This document shows, piece by piece, positions 13,901-27,245 of a stretch of DNA of 64,000 bases. How positions within the stretch are numbered: position 1 is the stretch's first letter; the number at the start of each line of letters is the position of its first letter. The stretch covers positions 124,001 to 188,000 of the forward strand of contig NOWV01000146.1 in assembly GCA_003344405.1 (NCBI GenBank), read 5' to 3'. Under the pieces are notes generated by a model. That model was not told the origin of the DNA and searched no databases. It saw nothing but the letters and a program-made list of their open reading frames with translations. The position numbers were made by a program, and so were the translations under genes. This DNA comes from Trichoplax sp. H2. Lineage: Eukaryota; Placozoa; Uniplacotomia; Trichoplacea.

Positions 13901-14564
13901 TTTTAAAGTTGTCTATAAATAAATTATTCATGTTTTTCCCTTAGAATTTGTTCCACCTTTACTTAAAGTTATTACCGATGCATCAGCTAAAGAAATAGAA
14001 AACTTGACTGCGACAGAAAATGCAATTTCGGCTATCGTTAAAATTTGTGTATATAGATCGAATTTGATAGATGTGAACTTAATCCTAGCACAGTTTCTTA
14101 ATTGGTTACCTATAACTGAAGACGAATTGGAAGCACCTCACATTTACGGTTTCCTTTGTAATTTGGTTGAAAGGTTGGTCAAATGCCTACTTTGCTGGAA
14201 CATTATTTTGTCATTCTTTGTCGTCTGACTATTTCTATATTTCTATATTATTTTTTGGGCAACAGCAATAACGAGATAATTTTGGGCAAAGACAACTGTA
14301 ACCTTCCTAGAATTTTATCAATATTTGCATCTGCTTTTATAACCGGTATTCTAGCCGATGATGTTAATACTAAAACAAGAATGGAAACCATTGTTAATCA
14401 AATTAAGGTAACGTGGCCGTCGTTGGCTTGATTAAATAATAATTTTTTGAATCGTAAACTTTCAATAAACTTTTCATCTTTATACGAAAATTTAGTCTGT
14501 CCCAGAAATGTGGAACTCTTGCCTACAACACCTTCCGGAAAGTGATAGGCAGATTTTTCAATAA
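4997..14564 (+). CDS. IPO5: importin-5 (karyopherin beta-3 / RanBP5)
   Basis: Nuclear import receptor built of HEAT repeats; in animals it carries ribosomal proteins and histones under Ran control. Exons: 4997-5074, 7546-7623, 7801-7990, 8866-8968, 9245-9341, 9533-9634, 9714-9839, 9925-10000, 10103-10147, 10265-10355, 10436-10542, 10617-10741, 10823-10912, 11015-11188, 11279-11497, 11607-11690, 11776-11908, 11988-12043, 12125-12235, 12315-12360, 12448-12507, 12591-12700, 12797-12908, 12976-13031, 13129-13158, 13238-13330, 13426-13500, 13601-13678, 13749-13815, 13945-14173, 14266-14407, 14496-14564. These total 3252 nt, or 1083 aa, close to animal importin-5. Landmarks: [12 protein letters not shown] start, [91 protein letters not shown]. 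The ATG has A at -3 and G at +4. Intron 20 is AT-AC. The C-terminus (...[10 protein letters not shown]) needs the last exon; reading through its intron would end after 8 foreign residues. Confidence 0.96.
5075..7545 (+). other. large first intron of IPO5
   Basis: A 2.47 kb GT-AG intron, far longer than any other in the gene (most are 60-900 nt). Long first introns often hold regulatory DNA. No convincing exon, RNA gene or repeat was seen in it. Confidence 0.75.
12361..12447 (+). other. U12-type AT-AC intron in IPO5
   Basis: An 87-nt intron between ...HE G and [10 protein letters not shown]. The donor reads ATATCCTAAT, matching the U12 consensus ATATCCTT at seven of eight positions. Near the 3' end is TCCTTAAC, the U12 branch-site consensus, with the branch A about 10 nt from the terminal AC. 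No GT donor or AG acceptor near the ends would keep both frame and homology. The joined codon restores GGT (Gly), matching the conserved H-(D/E)-G-V-R of animal importin-5. Confidence 0.93.
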
Positions 14565-17500
14565 CCATTGCCATTGTGTTGGTATAGCTAGAAGGAAGTA
14601 ATGGATGTATTTTATCATTTACCATAAGTCAATCACACCGCCTAGCTATTATCGATATAGATGCTAAGGTGTTAACTATCTATTCGTTACGACAATGAAG
14701 ACTAAAAAGCAACTCCTGTATAGTTAAAGTTGGGTTTTTCTGAGATATTTCATGTATATTATTTCATTTGGTCATCAGCGTCACTGCTCTTGTCAATTTC
14801 TATTTGCTGTATGACATTTTACTATTATATCAACAAGTAAAAATGTATTCTTTGTTGTTAAGTCTATAAACGATAGCTCTCTTGAATTGAAACAGAAATA
14901 ACTTTGTCAATGCGTTTAAAAAAAAGTAACCTTTAAATCGTTTTTACGTTTCCACACTGTAGAAGGAATGTAAAATTTTGGATAATTTTGTGAATACGAC
15001 ATTGGCAAATGTACGTTGCATCACCGTCATTGTGCAACAGTTGTAACATTTAACTATGGTTATTATGTTGTAATGAATGCTAATGTAGTATTAATAAGAC
15101 TACATGATCACGTTAAGCCACAATCAATAGTTATAGAGGAAAAAGTTTGCAGTACTGATTCAAAAATTGATGCAAGATTAAATGAAATGCTTACTATGTA
15201 ATCGTTATTTTTAGCCTTTCTAATCCTGATCACTAAAATAAAGCGAATTATGATGAATTCGCTGCATGTAGTTTGTACGATATTGCAAGTGCTTGAAAGA
15301 GGTATTTGTTAGTACTGTGACTAGCAATTTTATTCTTGGTATATTTTTTGTTGTTGTTTTATTTTTGCCTTGTTTGTAAATTTGCAGTGTCAGAGCGATT
15401 TCTACGATAGCTACAGTTTGTTGGACGTACGTATAGAATGCATTACCGTGCAGGCTCACTAGTAAGCGAATACATAAGACATTGTGTAAAGTTCTTATAC
15501 TGCTTTTTTCTTCGGTACAGTATTAATGATCACTAAATTGCATACTAAAAGAATTTAAAATAAATGCAGGAATTGTATTGCTGTACCCATAGATGTTGCT
15601 ACCTTTAATTAATTCGACTACGCGCGTTGTAGTACTTTGCTATTGTACCTCCCAACAACCATGATCGAGTTGATAACTTTATACCATAGTAGAGAGTACT
15701 AACTGTAACTGCGTGATACGTCGAATAATTCCAGTTAGAGTCAATATAGAGATATTCATGATTTGCAAAGTATGACATACTTGTACTTGTAATGTATCGT
15801 CTATTTCTACGTACACTAGATGTATAGTATATCTCGTCACTACTCCCAACGTCGGAGCAAAATCATTATAATGCATTTAAATATCAATCATGCTGGACGG
15901 TGGTTAGTCTAGACGATATTCAATGATGGGCAAGGTGAGGCAATGCAACATTTTTCGTGACAGTATTAGCACTGGTAGTTAAAGTAGTCGATCGTAGATT
16001 GGAAAGATTTTTTTTTTGGGGGGGGGGCATCTAAAATTAATACTAGAAGTTTCACTGTACGTAAAGTGATTAAAGTATGAGCCTGTACGGTATTGAAAAA
16101 TAATTGACCAAAAATGAGAGAGATGAACCCTACTGCACTGCAGTGCTCTGGTAGACTACCAGATGTGATATATGTAAGAATACATTAACCTGTTGTACTG
16201 CACCTAACGGGTTAGCATAAGATAAGGCAATGAATTACTAAGGTAAGGGTATAATACGTCATTATGGCTATACTATTTAAATGCAGTAAATCCTAAATAA
16301 AAGAGACTTTTAGTAAGCTTACCAGGAGGAGTGTATCAAAGTCTCTCGTGCTAACGTTAACGACTAAAAGAGTGGAAACACTACGCCAGTCACTACTGGT
16401 TGAGTCAAAGCACCTAATGTATCATGGCGTGATTTATTACGAATAGTTTTGCAGCAATCGTAATAATGGTAGGATACCTACAGTAGAAGTACTACTCGAT
16501 GCGATTGCTAGAGCTCTTTCAAGCCTACTCGTAACGTCTACCTTGGAAAGTGTCGAGTAGTATTGTTGATGATGAGGAATTGACTCTCGTATTACTTAAA
16601 TGACAAAGCCATTAATATCATATTTTTGATGACTGATGTTTGGCCAGTGTTGGAATAGAATCAGAATTAAATGGACTTTGATAGTTGCTACTAAGACAAA
16701 TGGTAGATCTTACAGTAAGTACTGTATTTCAGGGTAATTATTTCTTTTTATTCTTGAAGGGAATGTCGCTACGTTTCCACGACAACGTTGGCGTCAATGC
16801 ATTGTTGTGATGGCGTAATTAATTAATTTACGGTATCTCTTTGTCTAATTATTGGCCTATTTGCAAATTTAGAATCAAACTAGCAATAAAAAAATAGAGA
16901 CCCTTCCATATTGATAGCCATACCAGACTGGAATTTAATCAATACCTCGACTGACGTACAAAAATTAATTAATTATATCGACCATCGTTGATTGCCAATA
17001 CGGTATTGACGATTTGATCATCGAGTTCGCTACTCGGTATGATCACAAGCAGAATATTGGAAATTGAGTAGGCAGTGACTGATGAAAGTGAAAGAGAGTT
17101 ACCTATCATGTTTTATTTTACATAGGTAGCATATTTTCTCTTCTCTACTTTCTCGATCGTCTACCATGACGTTGACCAGTAATATTCAGTTAGGGAAAAG
17201 GAGAAAAAATGATAATTACATTTATTACTAATTGATTGATTAAAGATTCACTTCCTGTTTTTATTAACCTATATTGGCATACTGCAAGTATCTCTTTATT
17301 TTGTAAACACAGGTCGTATTTTACATTTTTTTTTTTTTCGCAGCTTGTAATGCTAACTCGGGTAGATGGACAAGAATGATAGCGATAAAGAAAAGATCTT
17401 TATTAGAGAATCAGATTTACCTAACTAGAAGAGATCAGCTTTAGCATGGAGCCATGTTAGAAATGCTACAACTGCGTCAGTTACATCTAATAGCCATATA

Positions 17501-19899
17501 CTTTGTATCTATAGTACAAGGCAGTCAGCATAGCAATGTCGTGATATATTGTGGTACGTTCTATTGTACGACAGAGCTGAGTATTATTTTTATTAAGCAT
17601 TCAAAAGCGATGTCAAATCTGCAGGCAATAATTTATGCGTATGTTGAATCACGAGCGAGTGGCAATAGAGTAAAATGTAGAATGGATTTCTTACAAGCAC
17701 TCACTCCTCTTGTCTTGCAATGAAATAGTATTGTGGTTGTCATCTGTTATTTCTGTCTACCCCTTTTGCTATTTGCTATTGATCGATTAACCTATGCTAG
17801 GCGAAAGTGCCCTGACGGAGCATTCATTTTGGTATTGAGAAATGGCGCCATGGACACGGTATAGATTAGCTATTTGTAAATTGCTAATGACTTCATGAAA
17901 CACGCTATCCAAGTTTATTCAACTATCTTGCACTATACTGATTCCAGTTCTTCTTGTAATGTACAGTATTAGGAGAGAAATGAAGTCGCTGTCATGAAAT
18001 TGAGCGAGTTGATGATGCAATGTGTATTCATTATCTCCACTTTGTGATGGAAAGTATTGGATCTGACGACTGCTGCTTGATCTCATTTGTACCATTGATT
18101 GTAATGTAATAATTAATACGCGTCAGTTGGTTGGACTGCCTACTGGTAAGCGTTAACGGAGGGATTACCGTAGTGAGTGTTGTTCAATCATTCCTAAGCT
18201 GTAGTCTGTTGCCCATCGACTCTGTCTATCCTGTAGGTTAACAAATCAGTCACAAATCATATCATTTTATGAAGCAAGACGATAGAATAGAGATGATTGG
18301 CATTGAATTTTCCGGTCGGCAAGATAGAGTGTTTATGCTCCCGCTCTGTACTTGATGTACATGTTATTCACTGACAGCATGTACTGTATGTCCACTGTTT
18401 TCAGTGGCTAATTGCCGACGACTAATTGTATGTCTATATCTCCATATGGATTATCAAGGGGTATCGCTAAAGTCGCTAACAGAGGTATAGTAGAAGTGCC
18501 AAGAAAGGTGAAAAGGACACGAGTTGGAATAAGTCTATCCACTCGTTGTCATGATATCGATCCTCGCCTGGACTGGATTAGTAAGCCATCAAGTCTATGA
18601 AGCGATTACCCCATTACTGACTGTATTAGCAAGTTCGGTCGTGTAGGCATGATGGTCATGCAAGCATGTAGAGGGAGAGAGAGAGTGGCCATCGTCGTTG
18701 TCTTGACGAATCAATTAGGGGAGGGTTAATATGTCAAGGTAGAGGAAATTTTAATGGAGTCAATGTATTTTCTTATCCAACAATGACTACCCTACTAAAT
18801 CAACAAGTCACAATGGAGTTGTTGTTATTGATGTAGGAATAAGCATCATGCAGCCATGCCTGGATGGCAAATCATCTCCTCGATACAAGCGAGATGCAAT
18901 TGTGAAAGAGTTTTGCAGTTGTTGTTGCACCCACTGTGATCGTCATCGGGTGGACTGTCCAAGTATTTCACTTGGCTATTTTTTAAAAAGGAGAGGGCAA
19001 GGCGATCTCTCCCTTGTTGGCATCGCCATCTTGGCTATCCTCGTCGTGGGTGATGATTTATTTGCCATGGTCGGATCGCATTTATTTAGCATCCGTCATC
19101 GCTGACTAAATCAACACCCTAATGTCTACAAAGACTCGCATACAATCACGTAGACGACGTGAAATTCCTCTTGCACAATCGCCATTTGTCATGACTGATT
19201 GGTTCTTGTCCATACCCCCCTGTTGGTGGGTCGAAGCGCCCGTAGCCTAGGTAACCAACCCCACGTCGTCGTCCACCTTTAGACGTACAGTACCGTCGAG
19301 TAGGAGGAGGGATGACGTCGACGCTACAGTCAACCCCATCCTTCAACCGAGTTCAACGTCATCCAAGCCGACTACGGCGTGCACGCGTGGTTGATGCGTC
19401 GAGCGTCACCACCGCTCAAATCCAGCACTAGTAAAGCGCATGCGTCCTCTTGCTTTCTTCCTCCTCCCTCCCTCTTTTCAACCCTACCGTGGATACCAAG
19501 CGGGTTGTCGACTTGTCTTTGTTTACTTGTTTACAGTAGCCAATACAATTCGTCGTCTACAGTAGAGTAGAGTCCAGGCTGGCCAAGCTTGCTGAAGGAG
19601 GAACGATCTTGAGTTGACCCAATCGTGGCCATGGTAGATGGCAAGATGACGAATTAACCATTGGTATTGATCCATCGTTGTTGGTAAAGTGTTGATCCAG
19701 CAGATTGATAGTCCGTATTCTTTATTCTTGTTGTTGACTAAACGTTGAAGAAGATCGACAAAGTGGTCGTCGATTTAAAATCCATTGGGTGGTAAGACAG
19801 GCAGAGAAAAAGCCAAAACACGCTGGCAGCAAATTCACCCAATTGACTGCCATCATCGACCCCCCAAAAAAAAAACAACAACAACAACAGGCATAGAAA
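14565..19899. other. gene-poor region downstream of IPO5
   Basis: No recognisable coding exon or RNA gene. A possible AATAAA for IPO5 is at 15237-15242. A T10-G10 homopolymer tract lies at 16008-16027. The stretch 18.8-19.9 kb is visibly more GC-rich than the flanks and could be a promoter region for the MGSSC exon that follows. Short open frames here resemble no family I know. Confidence 0.5.
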
Positions 19900-20000
19900 A
19901 TGGGATCGTCTTGCGCCAAAGGCAATCGCAATAATCAAGCCGATAAAGTCAAAGATGAAGAATCCATGTCCTCAAGTAGGACATCGCGAGCGCCTGCAGG
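19900..20000 (+). CDS. putative first coding exon of the NACHT/WD gene, N-myristoylation motif
   Basis: The ATG lies in a good context (AAAATGG) and opens 33 codons starting MGSSCAKGNR, ending in GG and followed by the donor GTAATG. MG-x-x-[C/S] with Cys at position 5 is the classic pattern for N-myristoylation plus palmitoylation, meaning membrane anchoring. The exon ends two bases into a codon. The first NACHT/WD exon with good evidence (31696) needs exactly two bases upstream and has no ATG of its own. Joined, the junction reads ...RAPAG then RNGTRR. The phase match is one chance in three, so the link is inference. The intervening intron would be 11.7 kb, unusual for this locus, and further exons could lie within it. 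Confidence 0.42.
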
Positions 20001-20569
20001 GTAATGTGGATAGTCTAATTAAAAAAATTGCTTGTTTTTTTTCATCATCGTTCATTCGTTCAACGATCGACCACTTCATGCTATCCTATATCCATCAATC
20101 AGTCAAGATGACACAAAACAATCGTAGCTCTTGTCGTTCATCATCTTACATCACTTGTAGGCCATGTTATCATTTCAAGCCCCCCTAGTTAGGCTATCAT
20201 CGTTCAAGACCCCATTCTCTCCATCATGATGGCTAGCATGATGAGACGGATGCGATGTGGCAACGGATTCAATCATCTGATGTCGACTTGCAATATAATC
20301 CATCCTTGTTCTTGACTACACTCATCATCCACTTATTTTTCATCAATCGATCGCTATGCTATTCATGCAAATAACTCTATCCAACGCAAAAAAAGCAACA
20401 ACATACTTCCATAGGAGAGGATAGACCAACAATACTACACCATCAGACAGGCATACACTCGGTAGTCGTTAGCTTAATATCTTCAAAGACCGGCCCCTAC
20501 TTTTTAATCGACGCCAATCTATCCCATACGCAGACAATCCTTTGTACTATATCCTATATCGATACAGGT

Positions 20570-20600
20570 GATGATGATAATGATGATGATGATGATGATG
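20570..20600. repeat. (GAT)n microsatellite
   Basis: About ten TGA/GAT trinucleotide units with one interruption (ATAATG). It is followed by a 40-codon open stretch of protein-like composition ending at about 20726 with TGA. I do not recognise that stretch. Confidence 0.85.
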
Positions 20601-21422
20601 AAAAACAATCCTAACCCTGGACAATTTGCACTCTTGATACTCAACACCAACCTCTACAACGGTAGACGAGGCTACTTCCATATCGATCCCAACTGTACGA
20701 TCGATGCGGATCTACTGCCAAATTGAACTCTTATTTTCAACCGGCAATCTTTCCTACTACAGCCATCCCTTGTGGATGCTTTTGCAAATCCCATTGACTA
20801 GAGGTTGATTCTATGCATATGATCGGTCTATTAGACGACTTTCCTAATCGCAATAGGCAATAATACGATAATGCCAATCAACAAGGCTTGAAACTCCATC
20901 GAAACACCGCAATCGCTTGATCAATTCATCACAGCGTGAATAGACGATGTCAACATCGTTTATACTAACTCGTCTTGATGGATGGCGTTTCTATCGGCCA
21001 TCGCAAATAGGCGCTCCACGTATTCTACTGACTATCCTATCGCACACCGACGTCAATCGATATCCATGCCCAAAATAAATTCAACTACATACCCATGCAA
21101 TCAATCCTGACTTGGATACAGAATATCATCATCATGTCGACAACACGAGCTGCACTGTCATGACTAGCCTAGAATGGAACATCATTGAATTTCCAACATG
21201 CCCGGAAAAGAGTTGAATTGAACAATAGTAATCGATCCTAGTAGTACGGACTTGGATTCCTATTTCAACTCATTCTAATTGGCCTAGTATACCAAATTAA
21301 AATGGATCCCAGCAAAAGCATAGGTCACAAGCAATTTGCGGATGGCAGGCGCAGAGAATCCACTCGCAATCCATCCTATAGAACTTGACTTCATCTCATG
21401 ACAACAGCACTCATGTTACTCT

Positions 21423-21764
21423 TCTCAATCATGTCATGCGAGTAGTAAGTAAAAGACGAGATTAAAAATCAAAAATTTAACGCCTTACTAACTCATTGGG
21501 GACAATACCCTGAATATCAATTTGCAATGGAGTTGTTCAACAACGATTGAACCAAAAACTCTTTGCAATCGTTGTTGAATACTGCCTTGCTACTCTCAAT
21601 CATGTCGTGCGAGTAGTAAGTAAAAGACGAGATTAAAAATCAAAAATTCAACGCCTTACGAACTCATTGGGGACAATACCCTGAATATCAATTTGCAATG
21701 GAGTTGTTCAACGACGATTGAACCAGAAACTCTTTGCAATCGTTGTTGAATACTGCCTTGCTAC
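21423..21764. repeat. tandem duplication, 2 x 171 bp
   Basis: Two nearly identical copies (21423-21593 and 21594-21764) starting TCTCAATCATGTC and ending ...ACTGCCTTGCTAC, with only a few substitutions. Each copy contains an open stretch on + (e.g. KDEIKNQKFNAL... and WGQYPEYQFAMELF) ended by TGA. In copy two the same frame, past the TGA, continues open to about 21931. The composition suggests former coding sequence, but no family was recognised. Confidence 0.85.
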
Positions 21765-23317
21765 ACAACACCACCTACTTCAACTGGGCTACCAACCATT
21801 CCTACAAGGATAACAAGCGGATAGTGGAAAAATCATTTGCCAATACTGTAGTCAACCCAAAGTGTCTCTCCTATCTACCGGATAGAAAGGATTATGAATT
21901 CATCCAAAATAATCATAATGGACTACGGTAGCGTCACGATTGATTTCAATATTCACATGCAAGCAATTGCCACCTTTTTAATACTGCTTGTCGGTCATAT
22001 CCGCTACCTTTATACAGTATTTTGTAATCGTAAATTGTCACTGATTAGACTTCCATTAAAGTCTCCTTCAAGTTGCCATTATTTCCAATTTTTTTTCCAT
22101 CCTCCATGAAAAAGTCATCCAATCATCTTGTTGACTCTATGCAATACTCTACTACGCAAGAAACGTCCCCACCGACCACGATACTGTACGTAGTGCCAAC
22201 TTGGAAAAATGACATTAGTTCTCTAATTGAAAAAGGAAAAAGTAAATTGTTGCAAAATCACTCATTTACACGATCTATCCTTACTGTCTTGATGACGATG
22301 ATCGAAAAGTGATTGGGCCCCCCCAAAATGTCTCCTTTTTTTTTTCCATCAAAAATGATTGTATGGCTAATACGAAGATGCTGTAGTGTGATTGCATCCT
22401 TCTCGTCATACTGACTACAGCACCCTTTTGGCTAGCTAGAAAGTTGTATCAATTTCTCCCCATTTTTGATTAATTCAATTCATTAATATTACTTTTAACA
22501 AGCCTCAATTTATTTCTTCAAACTGACTTCTATCCACTTTGACAGTATCACCACCAATATTCTAACTTTCTCAATATGCAAACTTGAAATGTTAAAGAAG
22601 GAGCGTCTGAATGGACGCGTTGCGAGGGGTAATTAATCCATTCCAATTCAACTCTACATTTATAATGAAGTCGATAATTAAATCGATCATCATCTTAATC
22701 ACAGTAAACTTTGGATGTTCAAAATTATGCCAGGCATCTTGTCTTTTTCCCGCTATGGTTACCAGGCTTTACCGTCCGATTTTAATGTCAATCCTCACTG
22801 AAAACCATCGGCTTACTCATCCCTATTGCATATGCTAATATGGCGTATTCTACTTCTTGTCATATTCATTTGCTTTTCTATGATACAATTTGCCCTCGAT
22901 CGATGCATTGATTTCCCCTCTATATCCAGACAGGAACCCAACTAGGATTGATACACTGCTGTTGAAAGCCTACTCATGACATTGCCTATCAGCGATCGTT
23001 TTTCCTCCTATGCATTAGCGTAGAAGGAATAATTTGCTTCTCTCGACACTGGCTATCAATCAGCATAGCCGGCTTGGGAGATAGGAATGTATCATCACTG
23101 TCGTCGTTCTCATCTCTGCACTTACAGTAGTTCAAATCGACTTGATTCATGCATTCTCTGACCAATTCACCATAAGCAACGTAGTATCATTCAATCAAGA
23201 TGGAAAATGCATCCTCAATTCCATTTCGATAGTATTCTATCAGTGTTAAACGACACTATACGACATGATGTCGTGTTGGCCTTGATCAACCTACGATGGA
23301 GTACTATTCAATTTGTT

Positions 23318-23710
23318 GTTGTTCAAGCAGGCGAATATTCTCAGTCCATTTCGCCGCCGTGATCAACACATGATGTAGACCTATCCTCGTATTGAATTTA
23401 GTGGTCAAGCCGGCGACTATTCTTAGTCGAATTGGCCGCCGTGATCAACATAGGATGGAGATGTCTTGAACTTGTTAGTCAAGCAGATGAATATTCTGTG
23501 TCCTGAACTTGTTAGTCAAGCAGGCGAATATTCTATGCCGGAAACTTGTTAGTTAAGCAGGCGAATATTGTATGTCCGATTGACTGCGATCAACACCAAT
23601 TTGTTAGTCAAGCAGGCGAATATTGTATGTCCGATTGACTGCGATCAACACCAATTTATTAGTCAAGCAGGCGAATTGTAGATGCCTTTGAAATTGGTTT
23701 TTCAAGCAGT
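23318..23710. repeat. minisatellite around GTTAGTCAAGCAGGCGAATATT
   Basis: The core 'caagcaggcgaatatt' or close variants recurs about eight times. It is linked by 'gccgccgtgatcaaca' early on and 'gattgactgcgatcaacacc' later, with spacing of about 40 to 90 bp. The last full units are almost identical (57-58 bp period), the earlier ones diverged, so the array has grown at its right end. Confidence 0.85.
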
Positions 23711-25984
23711 CTACGTCTGCCTAAAATACTCCTAATTTATTTTCATGGAGAAGGAATAAACTAGTCTTCAATGTCCAACACCATGACAACGAAGTGTCCA
23801 ATCGATAGGTCGAGACGGTGTCGTTTATACTTTTGAAACACTTGCCTTAATTCATGTACTCATCAGGCAAACTAGTCATGGCCGCCAGCGTTTTTTCTCC
23901 GTTTTAATGCCTATAAAAATGGCCACTACATCATTCATTGTAATGTTCACTAGAACCATCTTATCCCTTTTTTTTCCTGACTCAACCATAGCCATAAGAG
24001 TCGTCGTTGGACATTTCGCCATGGTACGCATATATCAATATGAGGATTTATTCAAGAAAGATCTTTGCGGCTGTAAAAACTCCCCATACAGCTACAAATT
24101 TTCCTTTAGCAATCTCCCTATCGTCATGATAACGGATTGACCATGATCGACTAGTGTATTCTACCTTGTTATTGGGAGGGAAATGAATTATATACTTGAA
24201 ATTCTGATACAAAATGTCGCCATAGGCTATCAAACAGAGCGATCAATGTCGTCGCGCTCGATCGTATTGGAGAGCCATGGAGTAGTAGTAGTAGTAATTT
24301 TAGATCAAGTTTGAGAAGAAATGGAGGATAGGAATACACTGTAGTATCGTCCGTTATTTGAGAGAAATTTGTCAAGTCTGGATACCAATACGATCAGTCA
24401 ATATGCCATCAGCAAGCGATATTATTTTAGGCCGGTAAATAAACAGATCCATTTCAGAATGTTTGCTACATCTTGATTTAATAAGAATCTTATCCAACTG
24501 CTAAATCTACTTGAATAATAACCATGCCAACAACTTGATCCATTTTATATTCCTGTACTACCTTTTGATTGCCCCCATAGAAATGATTCATTGACTAGGA
24601 CGTCGTGATATTCGCTGCAAATTATCCCTCGTCTCATCATCAATCTGTTACGATTATCTTGTTGATAGACGACCTCAGTAATCTGATTGCCCTCCCATCA
24701 GTTCCATTGGAATCCATTTCTTGATGATATGGACACATGCTGTCAACGTTGTAACAACGGAATCGGTGACGATAGGAGAAATGGTTTGCCTGCAGTAAAG
24801 TAAAACTCCTTGATCGCCAATTTCTTGATACTAGATTGATTAGACTAAAAACTCTCCATCACCATCCCCCTGTTGGATCCATAGACAAATGGACATGACT
24901 TCGTTTATCCAACTGGAAGTCGTCATCAATTCTTTTTACCCCTGAAGTTATGCTTGGATGTAGTTTCAATGAGATCCAATTCGATTATTCCCCAAGCATG
25001 ATCTATAGTAGATGATTGCATTCTGCCCTACTTATCGTTTCATAAAATATGAAAAATTGCAGCGAACGCCATTGCAAAATGATGACTTTAAAGACTTTGT
25101 TTTATGCTGTTGGAATTATGATCGTTATTTATTCTACTCTCATCAAAGAATCAGAAAAATGGATAGGAGAAACCCTTGATCTGCACAGTATATTCCATTC
25201 GGGAAAGGACAAACTACCCGACAATTTAAAAAGCTATACAGTATTTCCTTGAATGAGCCGAGCCGGCTTCCATACTTTTAGTATTCCTGTACTATAAAAA
25301 TTAGAATAGTCACCGTCAAGAACGTATTTTAGTAGGCAAGACGATATCGTGTCAAGTATTTGGCTGGCCTTCATAGGCGTTCACATAGAACTAATCATGA
25401 AAAATGAAGATAGAATAGCTGTAGTAATGTAGTGGTGACATAATATTGTAAGCTAGAAGAAATATGGAAACATGTCTCGTCATTATCCATCAAGAAGCTA
25501 AAAATAGTGCGATCCTATACACTGCCTACGTTCAGAATACCCCCCCCCCATCAATGCTGGTATACTTGTCAATGGAAAGACAGATATTGCAATCATGGAC
25601 GATGATCGATACCCTGTCATCATTTCATTGACTTTCTAGCTAATTTGAGGTCTTTCCACTGAAGTAGTGCCTAGCAATTGATCGATGTAAAACCACCAAT
25701 GGAATTACTTCAATAGAATGAGTCAACCATGGATTCTATCTTGCCAGATCATATTTCAATGATTGCAAGCTAACCAACGAATACTCGTATTGATTCCTTG
25801 GCCATTTCTACCCATTAGCAAATTGGAAATTTCATTACCCACGTATTCACAGTATCCACCGTTGATACGTAGGTTAACAGAATACCCGTAGAAAAGTTGG
25901 GCTAGGATGAACTAGTTGCATCGATTACTATACTTAGATTAAAAGTGAAATAATACCAATCTCCGACATCAAACCAATTTATCG

Positions 25985-26215
25985 ATGATGGACAACATCC
26001 GATGGTATAGCCTTTCAAGGTAGATGCTGCCTCGATCGACTTTGAAAAGCAATGTCAAACATCAGTCGTGATCGCAAAAACTTTGATCGACCTAGACTAG
26101 ATTATAGATCATGACAACATCCAATCGTATAGCCTTTCAAGGTAGATACTATCTCAATCTACTTTGAAAAGCAATATCAAACATCAGTCATGATCATGAA
26201 AGCTTTCATCGACCC
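25985..26215. repeat. tandem duplication, 2 x about 105 bp
   Basis: Both copies carry 'tatagcctttcaaggtagat', 'actttgaaaagcaat' and 'tcaaacatcagtc', at 25990-26092 and 26108-26214. Divergence is about 10-15 percent. On + one frame of copy two runs open through the repeat and beyond it (to about 26274), giving a protein-like string that matches nothing I know. Confidence 0.8.
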
Positions 26216-26785
26216 GTACAAGGAGAGTTCAGAAATGGACATGATGGGAATCGTGAGTGAAATAGAGTGGTGATAGAATAGGGGATAGACTTAATAATGG
26301 TAATAACTTTAGTCTTAATGAAAATAATATACCTGTACCAACGCAATTAAATAATCACATTAGAAAACCTCGGGCTATAACGTGATGGATTATAAAGAGT
26401 CGATAGAGAAAAAGAAGATATTCTAACCCTAACCCCCCCCCCTCCATTTTTAAAAGCGGTTGTCGTTCTTATTGATATTCGTACAGTAATTTTACAGATT
26501 AGAGTAAAAATAGCGTTCAGTCAATGATAGATTGTCAATGGTCTGTACACTTTATCACCAAGACGTGAATAACATGTACTCAATATTTTGTTATGGTGAG
26601 AATTCATTTTCTAATCAAGATTGATGGATACAGTCCTTATCCTTTACCTATATCGGACTAGCCATCAAAATGGCGCCTTGAGAAAGTATCGCCAGTCAAC
26701 GATAGAAATGTCTTTTCATATTGAACTTAATTCTACTACGTCTATAGCGACTGGATTGAATTTTTTTATAACTTGATTCGTCTGC

Positions 26786-27245
26786 TCAATCGGTCATTAT
26801 TGCAGTAGGAGAGAAGTAGATACAGTATGATTGCTTGAATCGGTAGCAATAGTTCAACCATTTTATAACCCTTGCAATTGTATCAACAACTTCTACTTTA
26901 TTGGCTGCAATACAACCCTTGACCGCTTGAAAATGGCCATTAAATAGATATTGCTGTACCACATGCAAACTATTGATAAATGTTTTCTAATTGACCCAAA
27001 ACAATGTGACTTAATTGATCATCATCAAATAGATTGAATTCTTGACAATCCACTATAAAAATAGACTTTACTTTTTCCTAACGGACAATACTTACCCATG
27101 CATCTAATTGGATTGTATAAGTTGGAAAAAAAATGCAGCTTCTACACTTATTCATTCCTTTTTCATTTCGTCTACAATAGCAGTTATGTCATTACGGTTG
27201 ATTTCAATACCATCACTTAAAGAACGACAAAAGATGGCGATGATG
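26786..27245 (-). pseudogene. possible decayed coding sequence
   Basis: On the minus strand several adjacent open stretches have protein-like composition but are separated by stops and frame changes. One near 27245-27107 includes SDGIEINRNDITAIVDEM, a second near 27060-26980 includes QEFNLFDDDQLSHIV, and a third near 26968-26786 includes GCIAANKVEVVDTIARVIKW. No Met-to-stop frame covers them and no splice sites link them clearly. The family was not recognised. They may be a broken gene, exons of an unknown gene, or chance. Confidence 0.25.

Noticed and set aside
14183-14431. Importin-5 ending at 14431 by read-through into VTWPSLA
   Set aside because: A GT donor at 14408 and an acceptor at 14494-14495 give a last exon reading ...[14 protein letters not shown], which matches the conserved importin-5 C-terminus.
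26424-26442. CTAACCCTAACCCC as an interstitial telomere repeat
   Set aside because: Only two TTAGGG-type units before the C run; too short to separate from chance.
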